DNA of 64,000 nucleotides, taken from NCBI RefSeq assembly GCF_900114835.1, contig NZ_FOUJ01000003.1:310001-374000 (forward strand). Direction: 5' to 3'. Under the pieces are notes generated by a model that was not told the DNA's origin, searched no databases, and worked only from the letters and a program-made list of their open reading frames with translations. Shown piece after piece: positions 8,199-17,814 of this stretch (position 1 is its first letter; every line of letters begins with the position of its first letter). The stretch is from Methanolobus profundi. GTDB lineage: Archaea > Halobacteriota > Methanosarcinia > Methanosarcinales > Methanosarcinaceae. Made by a program: the position numbers and the translations under genes.

Positions 8199-8467
8199 AT
8201 TTTTTGCTATCAAAAGACACATTCCTTTAAAAAATAGACATAGATCCTCCATGAGGACCATATAATATACTTTTTTTAAGATACTTTCACGGCAGCTCAT
8301 CAATAAAAGGGAATAGCCAGCGGTACTGTGATATTACAGAGGTTTCGGGATGTACTTCAATCAGTTTAAATAATGACAATAAGAGAGAACAAAATACCGC
8401 AACATATATTTTGAAGTTCGGACACAGATACTACGTTATTAAAATTTAAAAGGATTAAGGGATTCAC

Positions 8468-10090
8468 ATGAAACTTGGAGTTGCAATAGACATAGGTACC
8501 AGTGGTATCAGAGCACAGAAGATAGACCTTGATACCGGAGATATCCAGAAGACGGTGATCACTCTCCGTAACCCTCTTCCGGGAGCAAATGTTATGGACC
8601 ACCTGGATTTCGCGATCACATACGGTCTTAATCTTGCACAGGGTCTGCATGTCAATGCGGTAAAGCACGTCATTGAGACATTGGGTGTAAAACCTGAGGA
8701 ACTGGAAAGGATGTCAATTTGTGGAAACCCCATCCAGCTCTCGATCTTCCAGGGAATACCAATAGATGATCTGGCATATGCAGGTGAGAGGAAGAAAGAA
8801 AAACTGAATATCAAGGAATCTGACAGAAGTGCCAGGATCATTGAATGTTCTGAGATCAAAGGACTGGAAGTATATCCAAACGCAAAACTTGTAGTTCCTC
8901 CAGCCATCAGACACGAGGTTGGTGCTGATGCACTTGCACTTATCATTAAGTCAGGTTTCCTGGACACAGAAGAAACAGCCATAGCAACCGACTATGGAAC
9001 AAACGCAGAAATGGCGCTCATCCACAAGGGAACTATCTATACAGGTTCCGCTGCAGCAGGTCCTGCACTTGAAGGTCAGCAGATCAAATACGGTAACCTT
9101 GCATCACCATTTGTAATATCCGATGTCGAGTTCGAGGGCAAGAACATACGCAACTACGTACTTGACGCAGATATGAACACTGTCAAGGCACAGTTGGTCA
9201 ACCCGGACAACGGAGATGTAATTGAAGAAGATTCAATTAAGGCAAAGGGAATTACCGGTACCGGAGTTATCGCTATTATCGAGGCTGGTATGAAGACAGG
9301 TGTCATTCAGCTCCCTAAGATCAATACCCCTGACCACATACTCTATCTGCAGGACAAGATCAAGTTCTTTGAGAGTGATGTTGATGCAGCAGGTCTTGCG
9401 ATCGGTGCTATACGTGCAGGTCACCTTGCGCTCTGTAATGCAGCAGGCATAGAGGTCGCTGATGTAAAGAAGGCATACATGTCCGGTGCCGCAGGTACCT
9501 ATATGGATGCTGTCAAGGCACACCAGGTCGGTATGGTCCCATACAATGTTGAAGAGGTCATACAGATAGGTAACACATCACTTATTGTAGCAAGGGAGAT
9601 CCTTCTTTCAGAGGACAGGCTCTGGGAACTCCAGGAAATTGCCGGAAAGATCGTCAGCAACCATGTAATGTTTGCAACTGACCCTGCATTCAAGGAAGCA
9701 TATATCCAGGAGATATCATACTGGGGAGAAGGAATGCCTTTCAAGATGCTGAAGAAGTTCCTTAAGAAGAAGGGACTGCCACAGATAGACCTTCCTGAGG
9801 GCGAGGTCAAAGTAAATAAGGTAGTTGAGAAAGATATCCCTGTACTTGGTCCTGAAGGACTTCAGGTAATTGAGCAGGTGGGTACATACCTTACAATGAA
9901 GGTTACCTGCCCCGAGTGTCCAAAATGTATCAAGGTCTGTCCAAATGATGCAATTACCATCGATGAAGAAGGTGTTGTTATGATCAGTTCCGATCTTTGT
10001 GATGGTGCAAACTGTAAGAGATGCATTAATGCATGTCCAAAAGACACATTCAAGTGGGAAAACCTTGTAGTCATGGAAGAGGCAGCATAA
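8468..10090 (+). CDS. RamA-type corrinoid protein reductive activator (ASKHA ATPase plus two [4Fe-4S] clusters)
   Basis: A 540-residue protein. The N-terminal part has the ASKHA nucleotide-binding signature VAIDIGTSGIRAQ and a second phosphate motif ATDYGTNAEMAL. The C-terminus (about 480-530) has two ferredoxin-type Cys motifs, CPECPKCIKVCP and a C-X4-C-X2-C-X3-CP variant. This is the architecture of RamA from Methanosarcina, which uses ATP to re-reduce inactive Co(II) corrinoid to Co(I). Placement upstream of mtaCB suggests it serves the methanol system, like the methanol-specific RamA paralogue (inference). Ribosome binding site AAAGGATTAAGGG; a TATA-like CATATATTTT lies near 8402. A CobW-like GTPase follows 33 bp later. 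Confidence 0.88.
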   Translation: MKLGVAIDIGTSGIRAQKIDLDTGDIQKTVITLRNPLPGANVMDHLDFAITYGLNLAQGLHVNAVKHVIETLGVKPEELERMSICGNPIQLSIFQGIPIDDLAYAGERKKEKLNIKESDRSARIIECSEIKGLEVYPNAKLVVPPAIRHEVGADALALIIKSGFLDTEETAIATDYGTNAEMALIHKGTIYTGSAAAGPALEGQQIKYGNLASPFVISDVEFEGKNIRNYVLDADMNTVKAQLVNPDNGDVIEEDSIKAKGITGTGVIAIIEAGMKTGVIQLPKINTPDHILYLQDKIKFFESDVDAAGLAIGAIRAGHLALCNAAGIEVADVKKAYMSGAAGTYMDAVKAHQVGMVPYNVEEVIQIGNTSLIVAREILLSEDRLWELQEIAGKIVSNHVMFATDPAFKEAYIQEISYWGEGMPFKMLKKFLKKKGLPQIDLPEGEVKVNKVVEKDIPVLGPEGLQVIEQVGTYLTMKVTCPECPKCIKVCPNDAITIDEEGVVMISSDLCDGANCKRCINACPKDTFKWENLVVMEEAA

Positions 10091-10123
10091 GCCTCTTTTC
10101 AGCTTTTTTAGAAGGAATTAAAA

Positions 10124-11245
10124 ATGAAAATACTTGTAGTTGGTGGATTTTTAGGTAGTGGAAAAACGTCCACCATTATAAGATTGGGCAAGGAATTCAG
10201 CGAAGCGGGGCAGAAAGTTGCTGTTATTGTCAATGAGATAGGAGAGGTAGGTCTTGATGGCGATGTCATTTCAAAGTATGGACTTGACATGACCGAACTT
10301 ACAAGCGGATGTATTTGCTGTTCTCTTAAGGTCAATATGAAGACGACCCTGACACTCCTCAACAAAGACTACAACCCGGATATCATATTAATAGAACCAA
10401 CCGGAATAGCCTTCCCGCAAATAATCAAGAATGAAGTTGACCTGATGGACCTCAAGGACACCACGGTCCAGCCTCTTGTTACATTAATAGATGGTAGCAG
10501 ATTCAAGCAGCTGATGAAGGAAGCAAAGAATTTCGCAATGCGTCAGATCATCGATGCTGAGATATTATGTATCAATAAGATAGATCTGATAGATGAGATC
10601 CGCATACCTATCCTTGAGACCTCTGTACAGCAATTGAACCCTAAGGCAAAGGTACTGTTGCTTACTACGGCCAAGGAAGATGAACACTGGTACGAATTTG
10701 TGAATCTTGCAATGGGTGATGTCCCCAGTCAGCATGGAAGACATGAATTAAGGACCACAAGCCCTGAGACACAAGTGATCGATGAGGCAACAGGCAAACC
10801 TGTGGAAGCAACCCTTGATTCAATAGAAGCTTCAGGTATAGCCAGTTATGCTACTGAATATCTGCTGGATGGCAGGATAGCTGCCGATAGCGCCCAGACA
10901 GTTGCAGAGGATATCATGAAAGATATAAAGGCAAAGGTCATGGAGCTAAGCCCGGAGTTCGTGGGCCACATCAAGTTGTTCATTGAGTCTGACTCGAACA
11001 CTGTGAAGACGAACCTTACTGCATTCGACCAGGATATCACAATGGAAGTCATCGATACTGTGACTGGAGATACGCCCCGACTCAAAGTACTCTCCGCAGT
11101 TTCAAGCATTGACCATGATAAGCTTGTGAATATAGTAAATGAGACCATTTCAGGGACCCTGACAGGGCGGAACATCAGTTTCAAGCACAGTGAGCCACAT
11201 GCCCATGCTCACCCTAAACCTATAGACCTAATCAATAACAATTGA
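10124..11245 (+). CDS. CobW/COG0523-type G3E GTPase
   Basis: A 373-residue P-loop GTPase. Walker A GGFLGSGKTS lies at residues 7-16, the metal-binding GCICC at about 62-66, EPTG follows, and NKIDLID provides base recognition. COG0523 proteins insert or deliver metals (Co, Zn, Ni) to target enzymes. The C-terminus is His-rich (HSEPHAHAHPKP), consistent with metal binding. It is probably co-transcribed with the RamA-like activator and lies upstream of mtaC, whose product carries a cobalt corrinoid, and of the zinc enzyme MtaB. A role in metal or corrinoid supply to the methanol methyltransferase is plausible but inferred. Confidence 0.88.
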   Translation: MKILVVGGFLGSGKTSTIIRLGKEFSEAGQKVAVIVNEIGEVGLDGDVISKYGLDMTELTSGCICCSLKVNMKTTLTLLNKDYNPDIILIEPTGIAFPQIIKNEVDLMDLKDTTVQPLVTLIDGSRFKQLMKEAKNFAMRQIIDAEILCINKIDLIDEIRIPILETSVQQLNPKAKVLLLTTAKEDEHWYEFVNLAMGDVPSQHGRHELRTTSPETQVIDEATGKPVEATLDSIEASGIASYATEYLLDGRIAADSAQTVAEDIMKDIKAKVMELSPEFVGHIKLFIESDSNTVKTNLTAFDQDITMEVIDTVTGDTPRLKVLSAVSSIDHDKLVNIVNETISGTLTGRNISFKHSEPHAHAHPKPIDLINNN

Positions 11246-11251
11246 TTAGAA

Positions 11252-11290
11252 TGCAGGCATTTAGCTACAATGCCTGTAGATTCTTTTTTT
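11252..11290 (+). terminator. Terminator of the activator-CobW transcript
   Basis: Hairpin CAGGCATT (11254-11261) with AATGCCTG (11269-11276), a perfect 8-bp stem with a 7-nt loop, followed within a few bases by a run of eight T (11283-11290). It lies 8 bp after the stop codon of the CobW-like gene. Confidence 0.75.
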
Positions 11291-12096
11291 TGGATATTTT
11301 ACAACTTTATCGAGAATGACTTTTTGTAGCTATATAAACTAGCGATCATTGCCGGTTAGAAAATAGTAGTCTTTTCATTGGCAAATTTTCTGATATATAA
11401 GTATAACGTATAAACACTTGTATACACTAATTTTAAGATATTTGGACGAGATCCAAATGTAGACTTCGAAATAAACCGTTACTTAAACCGAACGGTTAAC
11501 AATTACACAAGAAGATGATTTTTTAGCCAAATAGAATGGTAGATCCAAAGAAGATACTGGAACATATTTATTTTTTTAACAGGCTTTCAAAATTAACCAC
11601 ATGTAGAAAATAAAATATAAATCCATATATTAAAACAGAGACAACAAGCAAACTTTAGTTAATGAGAGAAAAATCGGAAAAATCACCGGTCATATTTAAA
11701 GTTAACTGATACAGTCAAAAGTAATATACATGAATACATAAAGAACAATAAACAGTTAAGGACATACTTTGTAAATATAATCAGAGTATGGCCCCCATAT
11801 ACCCCAGTAAAAAAGAAACCAGCCGGAACTGTATAAAAATATCCGACTTTTTTGTATCAGAATTTAATTATAAAATACCGAAACCGCTAGGTTTATATAT
11901 CTGCTTAGAATAGGTGTTTATGTGGAAAAGATGAAGTTAGCACTTGACTAAAGATCATTAGCAAATGGTTGTGGAGACTTTTGCTATATCGATAATTGTC
12001 ATAAGCCAACTGATGTCCATCTGCTGCTTAACGTGCTTCGTTCGAAGTCATGTAAAGTCGCAGGAAGTCAATCTAGATCTAAGGAGGTAGAATTAG
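11291..12096 (+). promoter_or_regulatory. Long regulatory region and leader of mtaCB
   Basis: About 800 bp without a convincing gene. The main promoter candidate is TTTATATA at 11891-11898, which puts the transcript start near 11920-11925 and gives a leader of about 170 nt before mtaC. Further upstream an inverted repeat, AACCGTT (about 11476-11482) and AACGGTT (about 11493-11499), could bind a regulator. CTATATAA near 11330 is a second TATA-like site. The leader contains a 6-codon ORF (ATG 11930, MKLALD) and a small CTTCG-TTCGAAG hairpin, and ends in a near-perfect ribosome binding site AAGGAGGT at about 12080-12087. Long leaders are known for mtaCB operons of Methanosarcina, where Msr regulators act; assignment here is inference. 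Confidence 0.5.
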
Positions 12097-12858
12097 ATGG
12101 ATATAGACCCAAGTAAAATATTAGTTAGGTATAATGTTGCTAAAGAAAAAGCACAGACACCTGAAGAGATGGCAGCTGAGCTGTACCCAACCGCAGAGCC
12201 AGCAAGAACAATTTGCGCTGCAATCTTTGATGGAGAAGAAGACGACGTAATCGAAGGTCTCGAGAAGGCAATCGAGGGCGGAGCAGATCCAGTAGCACTC
12301 ATTGATGATGTGCTTATGGTCGGAATGAAGATCACCACTGACTTATATGACCAGGGCGTAATCTTCCTGCCAAACGTTATGATGTCAGCAGATGCAATGC
12401 TCGAGGGTATCGAGTACTGTAAGGAACAGGGCGGAGCAGCACCAAAGCCAAAAGGCAAGGTTGTCTGCCACGTAGCAGAAGGTGACGTACACGACATCGG
12501 TAAGTCAATTGTAGCAGCACTCCTCAGAGCAGCTGGTTACGAAGTAGTTGACCTTGGCCGTGATGTACCAGTAGATGAAGTTATCGCAGCTGTAAAGAAG
12601 GAAAGCCCAATGATGCTTACCGGAACAGCACTGATGACAACAACAATGTATGCATTCAAGGAAGTCAATGACAGACTCCTCGAGTCTGGAATCAAAATAC
12701 CATTCCAGTGTGGTGGCGGAGCAGTAAACCAGGACTTCGTTACACAGTACGAACTCGGTGTATATGGTGAAGAAGCAGCAGACGCACCAAAGATGGCAGA
12801 CTCAATTGTAGCAGGAAAGGGTCTTGCACAGCTTAAGGAACAGTTCCACAAACACTAA
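12097..12858 (+). CDS. mtaC: MtaC, methanol-specific corrinoid protein
   Basis: A 253-residue corrinoid carrier. An N-terminal four-helix cap domain (about 1-115) precedes a Rossmann-type B12-binding domain with the base-off/His-on motif in EGDVHDIGKS (Asp130, His132, Gly135) and the typical TGTALMTTTM and CGGGAVN loops. It accepts the methyl group of methanol from MtaB and hands it to the MtaA-type enzyme. It is followed 13 bp later by mtaB, as in all mtaCB operons. The strong ribosome binding site and even codon choice (for example gca and ctc) point to very high expression. Confidence 0.97.
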   Translation: MDIDPSKILVRYNVAKEKAQTPEEMAAELYPTAEPARTICAAIFDGEEDDVIEGLEKAIEGGADPVALIDDVLMVGMKITTDLYDQGVIFLPNVMMSADAMLEGIEYCKEQGGAAPKPKGKVVCHVAEGDVHDIGKSIVAALLRAAGYEVVDLGRDVPVDEVIAAVKKESPMMLTGTALMTTTMYAFKEVNDRLLESGIKIPFQCGGGAVNQDFVTQYELGVYGEEAADAPKMADSIVAGKGLAQLKEQFHKH

Positions 12859-12871
12859 AGAGGTGACAGAA

Positions 12872-14257
12872 ATGGTAAAAAGATACACATCATTGGCATA
12901 CAAAGCTGCTGACGACATGATCTTCGGTAAGTCAGTATACCCAGTAAAGGCAGAACTCGGATTAGAGGTCGGTGCAGGATACGTAACAGCAGAAGTTAAC
13001 TACGCACCAAGGCCAGAAGCAGGTGTCTCCAAGGAGAAGCTCGTTTCAGAATACCGCAGACTCACAACCGATATCATGGCAAGAGCAGTCCAGATCGGTT
13101 TCCCAGCAGTATCACTCGAGACAGAACACGTAGAGCAGATGACCAACAACCCAGACTGGGGAGGAGAGATCGCTCACGTACAGAAGACAATCCTTGAAGA
13201 ATACCACGAAGAATACGGCATCAAATGTGGTCTCAGACACACACCTGGTGACATCCGTGAGAACCGTGACCTCCTTGCACTTATCGGTGACAAGTATGAC
13301 GTCCTTATGGAGTCATTCGAAGCTGTAGCAGACGCAGGAGCAGACTTCCTGTCCATCGAAACAATGGGCGGTAAGGAAGTACTTGACTACGCAATCCTCA
13401 GGAACGACATTCCTGGTCTCGTTTACTCAATTGGCTGCCTCGGTTCAATTGACATGACCATGATCTGGGAAGACATCAGGAAGATCGCAGACAAGAAGGG
13501 CAGAATTGCAGCTGGTGACACTGACTGTTCACAGGCAAACACCGCTATGTTCATAGCAGGTGGTCTCCTTGACAAGAACCTTGCACACACCATCGCAATC
13601 ATCGCAAGAGCAATTTCCGCACCAAGAACACTCGCTGGATATGAAGCAGGTGCTCAGGGTCCAGGAAAGGACTGTGGATACGAGAACACAATCGTAAAAG
13701 CAATCACCGGATGCCCAATCGCTCAGGAAGGAAAGACCTCAACCTGTGCACACGCTGATGTAATGGGTAACCTTGTCATGCAGTGCTGTGACCTCTGGTC
13801 AAACGAGTCTGTAGAATACCACGGTGAATTCGGTGGTACCTCTGTACAGTGCTGGTCCGAGTCCCTTAACTACGATGCAGCAATGCTTAACGTAGCAACC
13901 GAGACAGGAAACGCAAAGATGCTTCGTGACATCCTCGTACTCTCTGACAAGTACAGAGACCCACAGGGATATGTACTCGCATACGACAACGCATACAAGG
14001 TAGCAGAGTCAATCGCAAAGGACGGAGACGACCTTTACCTCCGTGCAAAGAATGCAGCAATTGCATGCTGTGACATCCTGAACGACGCAGACAGCAAGAA
14101 GCTTGTCATGTCCAAGTTCGAGATCAACGCACTCAACGATGCAAAGGCAGCACTCGACGCAATGACCGACGAGTCCGAAACCTTCATGAGCGAAAGCGTA
14201 GAGAAGTACAAGGCAGAAGTCGCTGTATTCAGACCAGACGACAACTACAAGTTCTAA
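12872..14257 (+). CDS. mtaB: MtaB, methanol:corrinoid methyltransferase
   Basis: A 461-residue zinc enzyme, the same length as Methanosarcina barkeri MtaB. It activates methanol and methylates the corrinoid of MtaC. The three zinc ligands known from the M. barkeri structure are present, shifted by one: Glu163 (SIETMGG), Cys219 (DTDCS) and Cys268 (KDCGY). ATG 12872 follows AGAGGTGAC, a clear ribosome binding site; a longer in-frame ATG at 12824 lies inside mtaC and would add 16 residues foreign to the family. It is co-transcribed with mtaC and ends at a strong terminator. Confidence 0.97.
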   Translation: MVKRYTSLAYKAADDMIFGKSVYPVKAELGLEVGAGYVTAEVNYAPRPEAGVSKEKLVSEYRRLTTDIMARAVQIGFPAVSLETEHVEQMTNNPDWGGEIAHVQKTILEEYHEEYGIKCGLRHTPGDIRENRDLLALIGDKYDVLMESFEAVADAGADFLSIETMGGKEVLDYAILRNDIPGLVYSIGCLGSIDMTMIWEDIRKIADKKGRIAAGDTDCSQANTAMFIAGGLLDKNLAHTIAIIARAISAPRTLAGYEAGAQGPGKDCGYENTIVKAITGCPIAQEGKTSTCAHADVMGNLVMQCCDLWSNESVEYHGEFGGTSVQCWSESLNYDAAMLNVATETGNAKMLRDILVLSDKYRDPQGYVLAYDNAYKVAESIAKDGDDLYLRAKNAAIACCDILNDADSKKLVMSKFEINALNDAKAALDAMTDESETFMSESVEKYKAEVAVFRPDDNYKF

Positions 14258-14268
14258 GTTTAGAAACG

Positions 14269-14307
14269 AAACAAGTTCTTTCAGAACTTGTTCCTTTTCT
14301 CTTTTTT
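14269..14307 (+). terminator. Terminator of mtaCB
   Basis: Hairpin AACAAGTTCT with AGAACTTGTT (about 14269-14292), a 10-bp stem with a 3-nt loop, followed by CCTTTTCTCTTTTTT. It lies directly downstream of the mtaB stop codon and fits termination of a highly expressed transcript. Confidence 0.8.
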
Positions 14308-14401
14308 AATTACATTGTTTTTAAATACCATACTGTAGAGTATGCATTTTTTCTGGCTTTGATCCATTAAGCTAAGCTGAATAAAAAAAGATGATGCGTG
14401 A

Positions 14402-16333
14402 TCACATCATGAACTTCTTAGGGAAACCAATTCCAGTTATTTGGATCACTGTTTCAAGAGGATCATGTTTCCAGTCCTCTGGTGAAAAGGTCTTTTGGGT
14501 CATCCTGACCTCAACGTTGTCTTTGCTCACACCGCATTCACCCATATAATCTATAACAAATTCTTTCCCATGCATACTTGCATATTCAACTGCTTCACGA
14601 TATCCATCAAAAGTATTCCTCCCCATTGGAGAAAATACAAGATATCCCTCGCTGGGATCTGCAACTGTGATCGGCCTTACAATTATCTCTACTCTTTTAA
14701 TGCCCTTACCAAAAAGAGCACCTGCAGCATTTCCAACTTCTGCATGTTCAGGAATGATGATATCAGCATCAATAATAGCACCCATAATATCCTTATATGC
14801 AGAAACAGGCCCTCCAAGAAGAACAACAGGAATATCTACTTTGAATCTGGAATCAAACTGTCCTTCAACTATTTTTTTGATCCCTTTCCGGTCAATTCCT
14901 GGCAGCACAAATGACATCAGATCAAAGGCCATATTCCTGGCTACAATATCCTTTACCTTATGACAAAGTTCATAGCTGGTCATCTTACTAAGCCGTCCAA
15001 GCTTCTCAGCGCCTACTTTTGATGCCTCGCAATCCCATTGGTCATATTCCCCGAGAACATGCAGAGCATCAGTTGGTGTAAAACCAATAGCTTGCACGAG
15101 TCTTTTCTGAATTAACGAATCAATGATTATCGTAGAAGGATATCTTTTGGACAATATAGAGATCTCATCAAGACTCATCGGCTCATAACCGATCACACTC
15201 AGAACCTCGGTTTCTGAATCATCCAGACCAACTGGTTTAAAACCGGAACGCATGAAGAATTTAGTTGGTTGTACATTCCTGTCGAGAACACTCCTCAGAG
15301 GTATAGGGCTTTTCTTTAGTTTATTTAGAAAAGAAGGATATTTTGAAGAAGCAAGGCAAAGTGGAACAACTCTCCTTGGACCAACATATACGTTTGAAGA
15401 CCGTGTCCAGACATGACTGTCGCCACCCATGGCAGATGTTTCCATCCTTGTTGCGCGGACTCTGGTCTTCCAGCCACCTACCACTGCACCTGTATCTGAT
15501 AATTCAGGAATACCATCACGGATCACCGAGACATCAGTACTTGTACCACCAACATCGACCACCGCACAAGTATCCATCCCCGAAAGGAAAGAAGCGCCAA
15601 CTAGACTGGCTGCAGGACCCGAGAATATAGTTTCAACAGGCTTATCCAGCGCATCCTTCAAACCAACAACAGTACCATCACATTTAAGCATCAATAATCT
15701 TGCATCGATATTCTTTCTTTTGATCTCATCCATAACAGAGCGGATGAACTTATGGGATATAGGGATCAGTTGAGCATTCAAAGCTGCAGTAACAGCTCTT
15801 TCATATGCACCAAGATCCTGGGAAAGTTCATGCCCGCAAACAACCGGCATTCCTGTCATCTCATGTATAAGTTCAGTAATAGCAAGTTCATGCTCAGGAT
15901 TTCGAATACTGAAAAATGAAGAAACTGCAAAAGCAGCAACATCATCCTTTATCTTTTCAACAAAGTTCTTCACAAGTTCCATATCAGGTTTTTCAAGTTC
16001 GTCACCATTGAAATCATGCCCACCGGATGTAGAAAGAACATGCTTTGCTGGAAAATCGCCCTTAACAGGATGTTCACCCATAAGGATCAGAGCTACCGGA
16101 CACCCGGTACCCTCAAGAACAGTATTTGTTGCAAGTGTTGTTGAAACCGATACAAGATTTATCTTTTCAAGATCATCCGTATCGAGTCCCTCTATTGCAT
16201 TCCTTATACCACCTACCAGATCAGGATATGTTGTGAGTGCCTTACTTGAACTCACCACAGAACCATCTGAATCTTTCACAAGAATAGCATCTGTATACGT
16301 ACCGCCGGCATCAATTCCCAGACTATAATGCAT
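14402..16333 (-). CDS. Hydantoinase/oxoprolinase-like ASKHA protein (HyuA family)
   Basis: A 643-residue protein of the HyuA/oxoprolinase fold. The phosphate-1 motif LGIDAGGTYTDAIL opens the protein, VSTTLATNTVLEG follows, and the second motif VDVGGTSTDVSVIRDG lies near residue 265. Family members hydrolyse ATP while opening cyclic amides such as hydantoins or 5-oxoproline. Here it lies between mtaCB and an mtaA-type gene with no HyuB partner, so a role linked to methyltransferase function, for example ATP-driven corrinoid handling like RamA, is a reasonable but untested idea. ATG 16333 follows TAGGAGGTATATT, a strong ribosome binding site. It is transcribed away from mtaA's terminator, so probably from its own promoter. 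Confidence 0.8.
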   Translation of the reverse strand: MHYSLGIDAGGTYTDAILVKDSDGSVVSSSKALTTYPDLVGGIRNAIEGLDTDDLEKINLVSVSTTLATNTVLEGTGCPVALILMGEHPVKGDFPAKHVLSTSGGHDFNGDELEKPDMELVKNFVEKIKDDVAAFAVSSFFSIRNPEHELAITELIHEMTGMPVVCGHELSQDLGAYERAVTAALNAQLIPISHKFIRSVMDEIKRKNIDARLLMLKCDGTVVGLKDALDKPVETIFSGPAASLVGASFLSGMDTCAVVDVGGTSTDVSVIRDGIPELSDTGAVVGGWKTRVRATRMETSAMGGDSHVWTRSSNVYVGPRRVVPLCLASSKYPSFLNKLKKSPIPLRSVLDRNVQPTKFFMRSGFKPVGLDDSETEVLSVIGYEPMSLDEISILSKRYPSTIIIDSLIQKRLVQAIGFTPTDALHVLGEYDQWDCEASKVGAEKLGRLSKMTSYELCHKVKDIVARNMAFDLMSFVLPGIDRKGIKKIVEGQFDSRFKVDIPVVLLGGPVSAYKDIMGAIIDADIIIPEHAEVGNAAGALFGKGIKRVEIIVRPITVADPSEGYLVFSPMGRNTFDGYREAVEYASMHGKEFVIDYMGECGVSKDNVEVRMTQKTFSPEDWKHDPLETVIQITGIGFPKKFMM

Positions 16334-16516
16334 AATATACCTCCTATTTTACAATGCAAAATGAACAAAGTAAATTTGAAAAAACGAATGAATGCTGCGA
16401 ATTAGCTTCGCTAAATAAAATATGGAGTCTGGCAATATTTAAAATTTATGTTAACAGTGAGAACTGACGACAAAGAATAGAAACAAAACAAATTTAATTT
16501 GAACTAAGATGGAATC

Positions 16517-16552
16517 AAAAAAAGAATGTGACATAACCATAGCTAGCTATGG
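16517..16552 (-). terminator. Terminator of the mtaA-type gene
   Basis: Perfect 16-bp palindrome CCATAGCTAGCTATGG (16537-16552), followed on the minus strand by a stretch ending in seven T (16517-16523). It lies 18 bp past the stop codon of the minus-strand mtaA-type gene. The palindrome could also act as a protein-binding site upstream of the next gene. Confidence 0.6.
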
Positions 16553-16570
16553 CATGTCTGTGTGAAAGAT

Positions 16571-17581
16571 TTATGCGTAGTACTCGTCTCTTGCTTCGAC
16601 CATTGCCTTAAGGTTTGCAACTGGGGTGTCAGGTGCAATTCCACAGCCTGGTGCAAGGACATCGATTCCGTCGTCGAGAGCCTTTGTTGCTGCTTCCTTA
16701 ACAGCTGCTTCGTCTGCTGCAAGAAGTACGAAAGGACTGGATACGTTACCGCAGATGGTTACCTTACCAGCTACCTTTGCCTTTGCGCCCTTGAGGTCCT
16801 TTACTTTCTCTTCGATACTGATAGATTCGAAGTGGCAGTCTGCCATCATTTCAAGGATCGGGGATACGTCACCACAAACGTGGAGGATCATTGGGCCCTT
16901 TACACCATCAGCGAACTTCTGGAGGCATGGCTTGAGCATCTTGTCGAAGGTGTCAGGAGCCATGAGGTCAGGGGATGATACTGGGTCTGGTACACTGATT
17001 ACGTCTACTCCTGCATCGAAGAGTGCGTTTGCGTACTCGATACATGCATCACATGCGAAGTCGAGGATTGTGTTGAAGTCTTCTGGCTTCTTGATTGACC
17101 ATTTCATGAACTTCTTTACACTTGCAAGGTCGGATGCGAGGGTTACAGGACCTTCCATACCTGCGATGATAGGTACGTCGTCTCCTACTTTCTCTCTGAT
17201 GATCTTCATGCATTCCATTACAGCAGGGATCCTGCCGATGCTAAGGAGATCCTCTGGCATAGCAAGGTCGTCAACGCCCTTTGGATATGGGTGGTCGGTG
17301 ACTGATGGCTGTCTGTTCTTTGTACCCATGTTGACTTCACAGCCCATTGCTTCTGCAAGTACTGTGAGACAGTATGGAGCTCTTACACCCTCAAGACCAC
17401 ATACTTCGTATGATGCGACTGCAAGGTCTGCCATCATCTGTGGGTTGCTGTGTGCCTCTGGCCATGATGCACCAGTCTGGTCCATAAGCTCAACAATAGC
17501 GGACTGTGTTACTGTACAAACAGGTACTTTGTCGACTTCTTCACCTTTTAATGCTTTGAGTAATCTTTCTTTCATGTTCAT
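16571..17581 (-). CDS. mtaA: MtaA-type methylcobamide:coenzyme M methyltransferase
   Basis: A 336-residue zinc enzyme of the uroporphyrinogen decarboxylase superfamily. It transfers the methyl group from methyl-MtaC to coenzyme M. The zinc motif His234-X-Cys236 (LHVCGD) and Cys313 (PGCGI) has the same 76-residue spacing as His237, Cys239 and Cys316 of M. barkeri MtaA. Length also matches (339). MtbA, the methylamine paralogue, is similar, but proximity to mtaCB favours MtaA. Start ATG 17581 follows GAGAAGGATTCATT. TATA-like sequence on the minus strand lies near 17740-17760, giving a leader of about 150 nt. Confidence 0.9.
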   Translation of the reverse strand: MNMKERLLKALKGEEVDKVPVCTVTQSAIVELMDQTGASWPEAHSNPQMMADLAVASYEVCGLEGVRAPYCLTVLAEAMGCEVNMGTKNRQPSVTDHPYPKGVDDLAMPEDLLSIGRIPAVMECMKIIREKVGDDVPIIAGMEGPVTLASDLASVKKFMKWSIKKPEDFNTILDFACDACIEYANALFDAGVDVISVPDPVSSPDLMAPDTFDKMLKPCLQKFADGVKGPMILHVCGDVSPILEMMADCHFESISIEEKVKDLKGAKAKVAGKVTICGNVSSPFVLLAADEAAVKEAATKALDDGIDVLAPGCGIAPDTPVANLKAMVEARDEYYA

Positions 17582-17790
17582 AATGAATCCTTCTCTGTTG
17601 AGTAGATTTTAGTCACCTTGATTTGCGTAACATCAGATATAAAACTATTGGATTAAAGCAGAGTGATGCAGAAAATGAAAGAAAATCACAATTAATAACC
17701 ATTAACAAATATGCAAAACACTATAAATGATCTCACATAGAACATAAATATAAATAAAAGTACAAATGAACAGGAACAAAAATATAGAGT

Positions 17791-17814
17791 TAACTGGTAT
17801 TTTTATGCCAGTTA
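17791..17814 (-). terminator. Hairpin terminator overlapping the stop of the 61-codon gene
   Basis: TAACTGG (17791-17797) pairs with CCAGTTA (17808-17814) around an AT-rich loop; on the minus strand the stem begins at the TAA stop codon of the 61-codon gene and is followed by CTCTATATTTTTG. Weak T-run, so moderate confidence. Confidence 0.5.

Noticed and set aside
11640-11712. 15-codon ORF upstream of mtaCB (ATG near 11662)
   Set aside because: No ribosome binding site and too short to separate from chance in AT-rich sequence.
12824-12871. Upstream extension of mtaB to ATG 12824
   Set aside because: It lies inside mtaC and adds residues absent from the family; ATG 12872 has a good ribosome binding site and gives the standard length.
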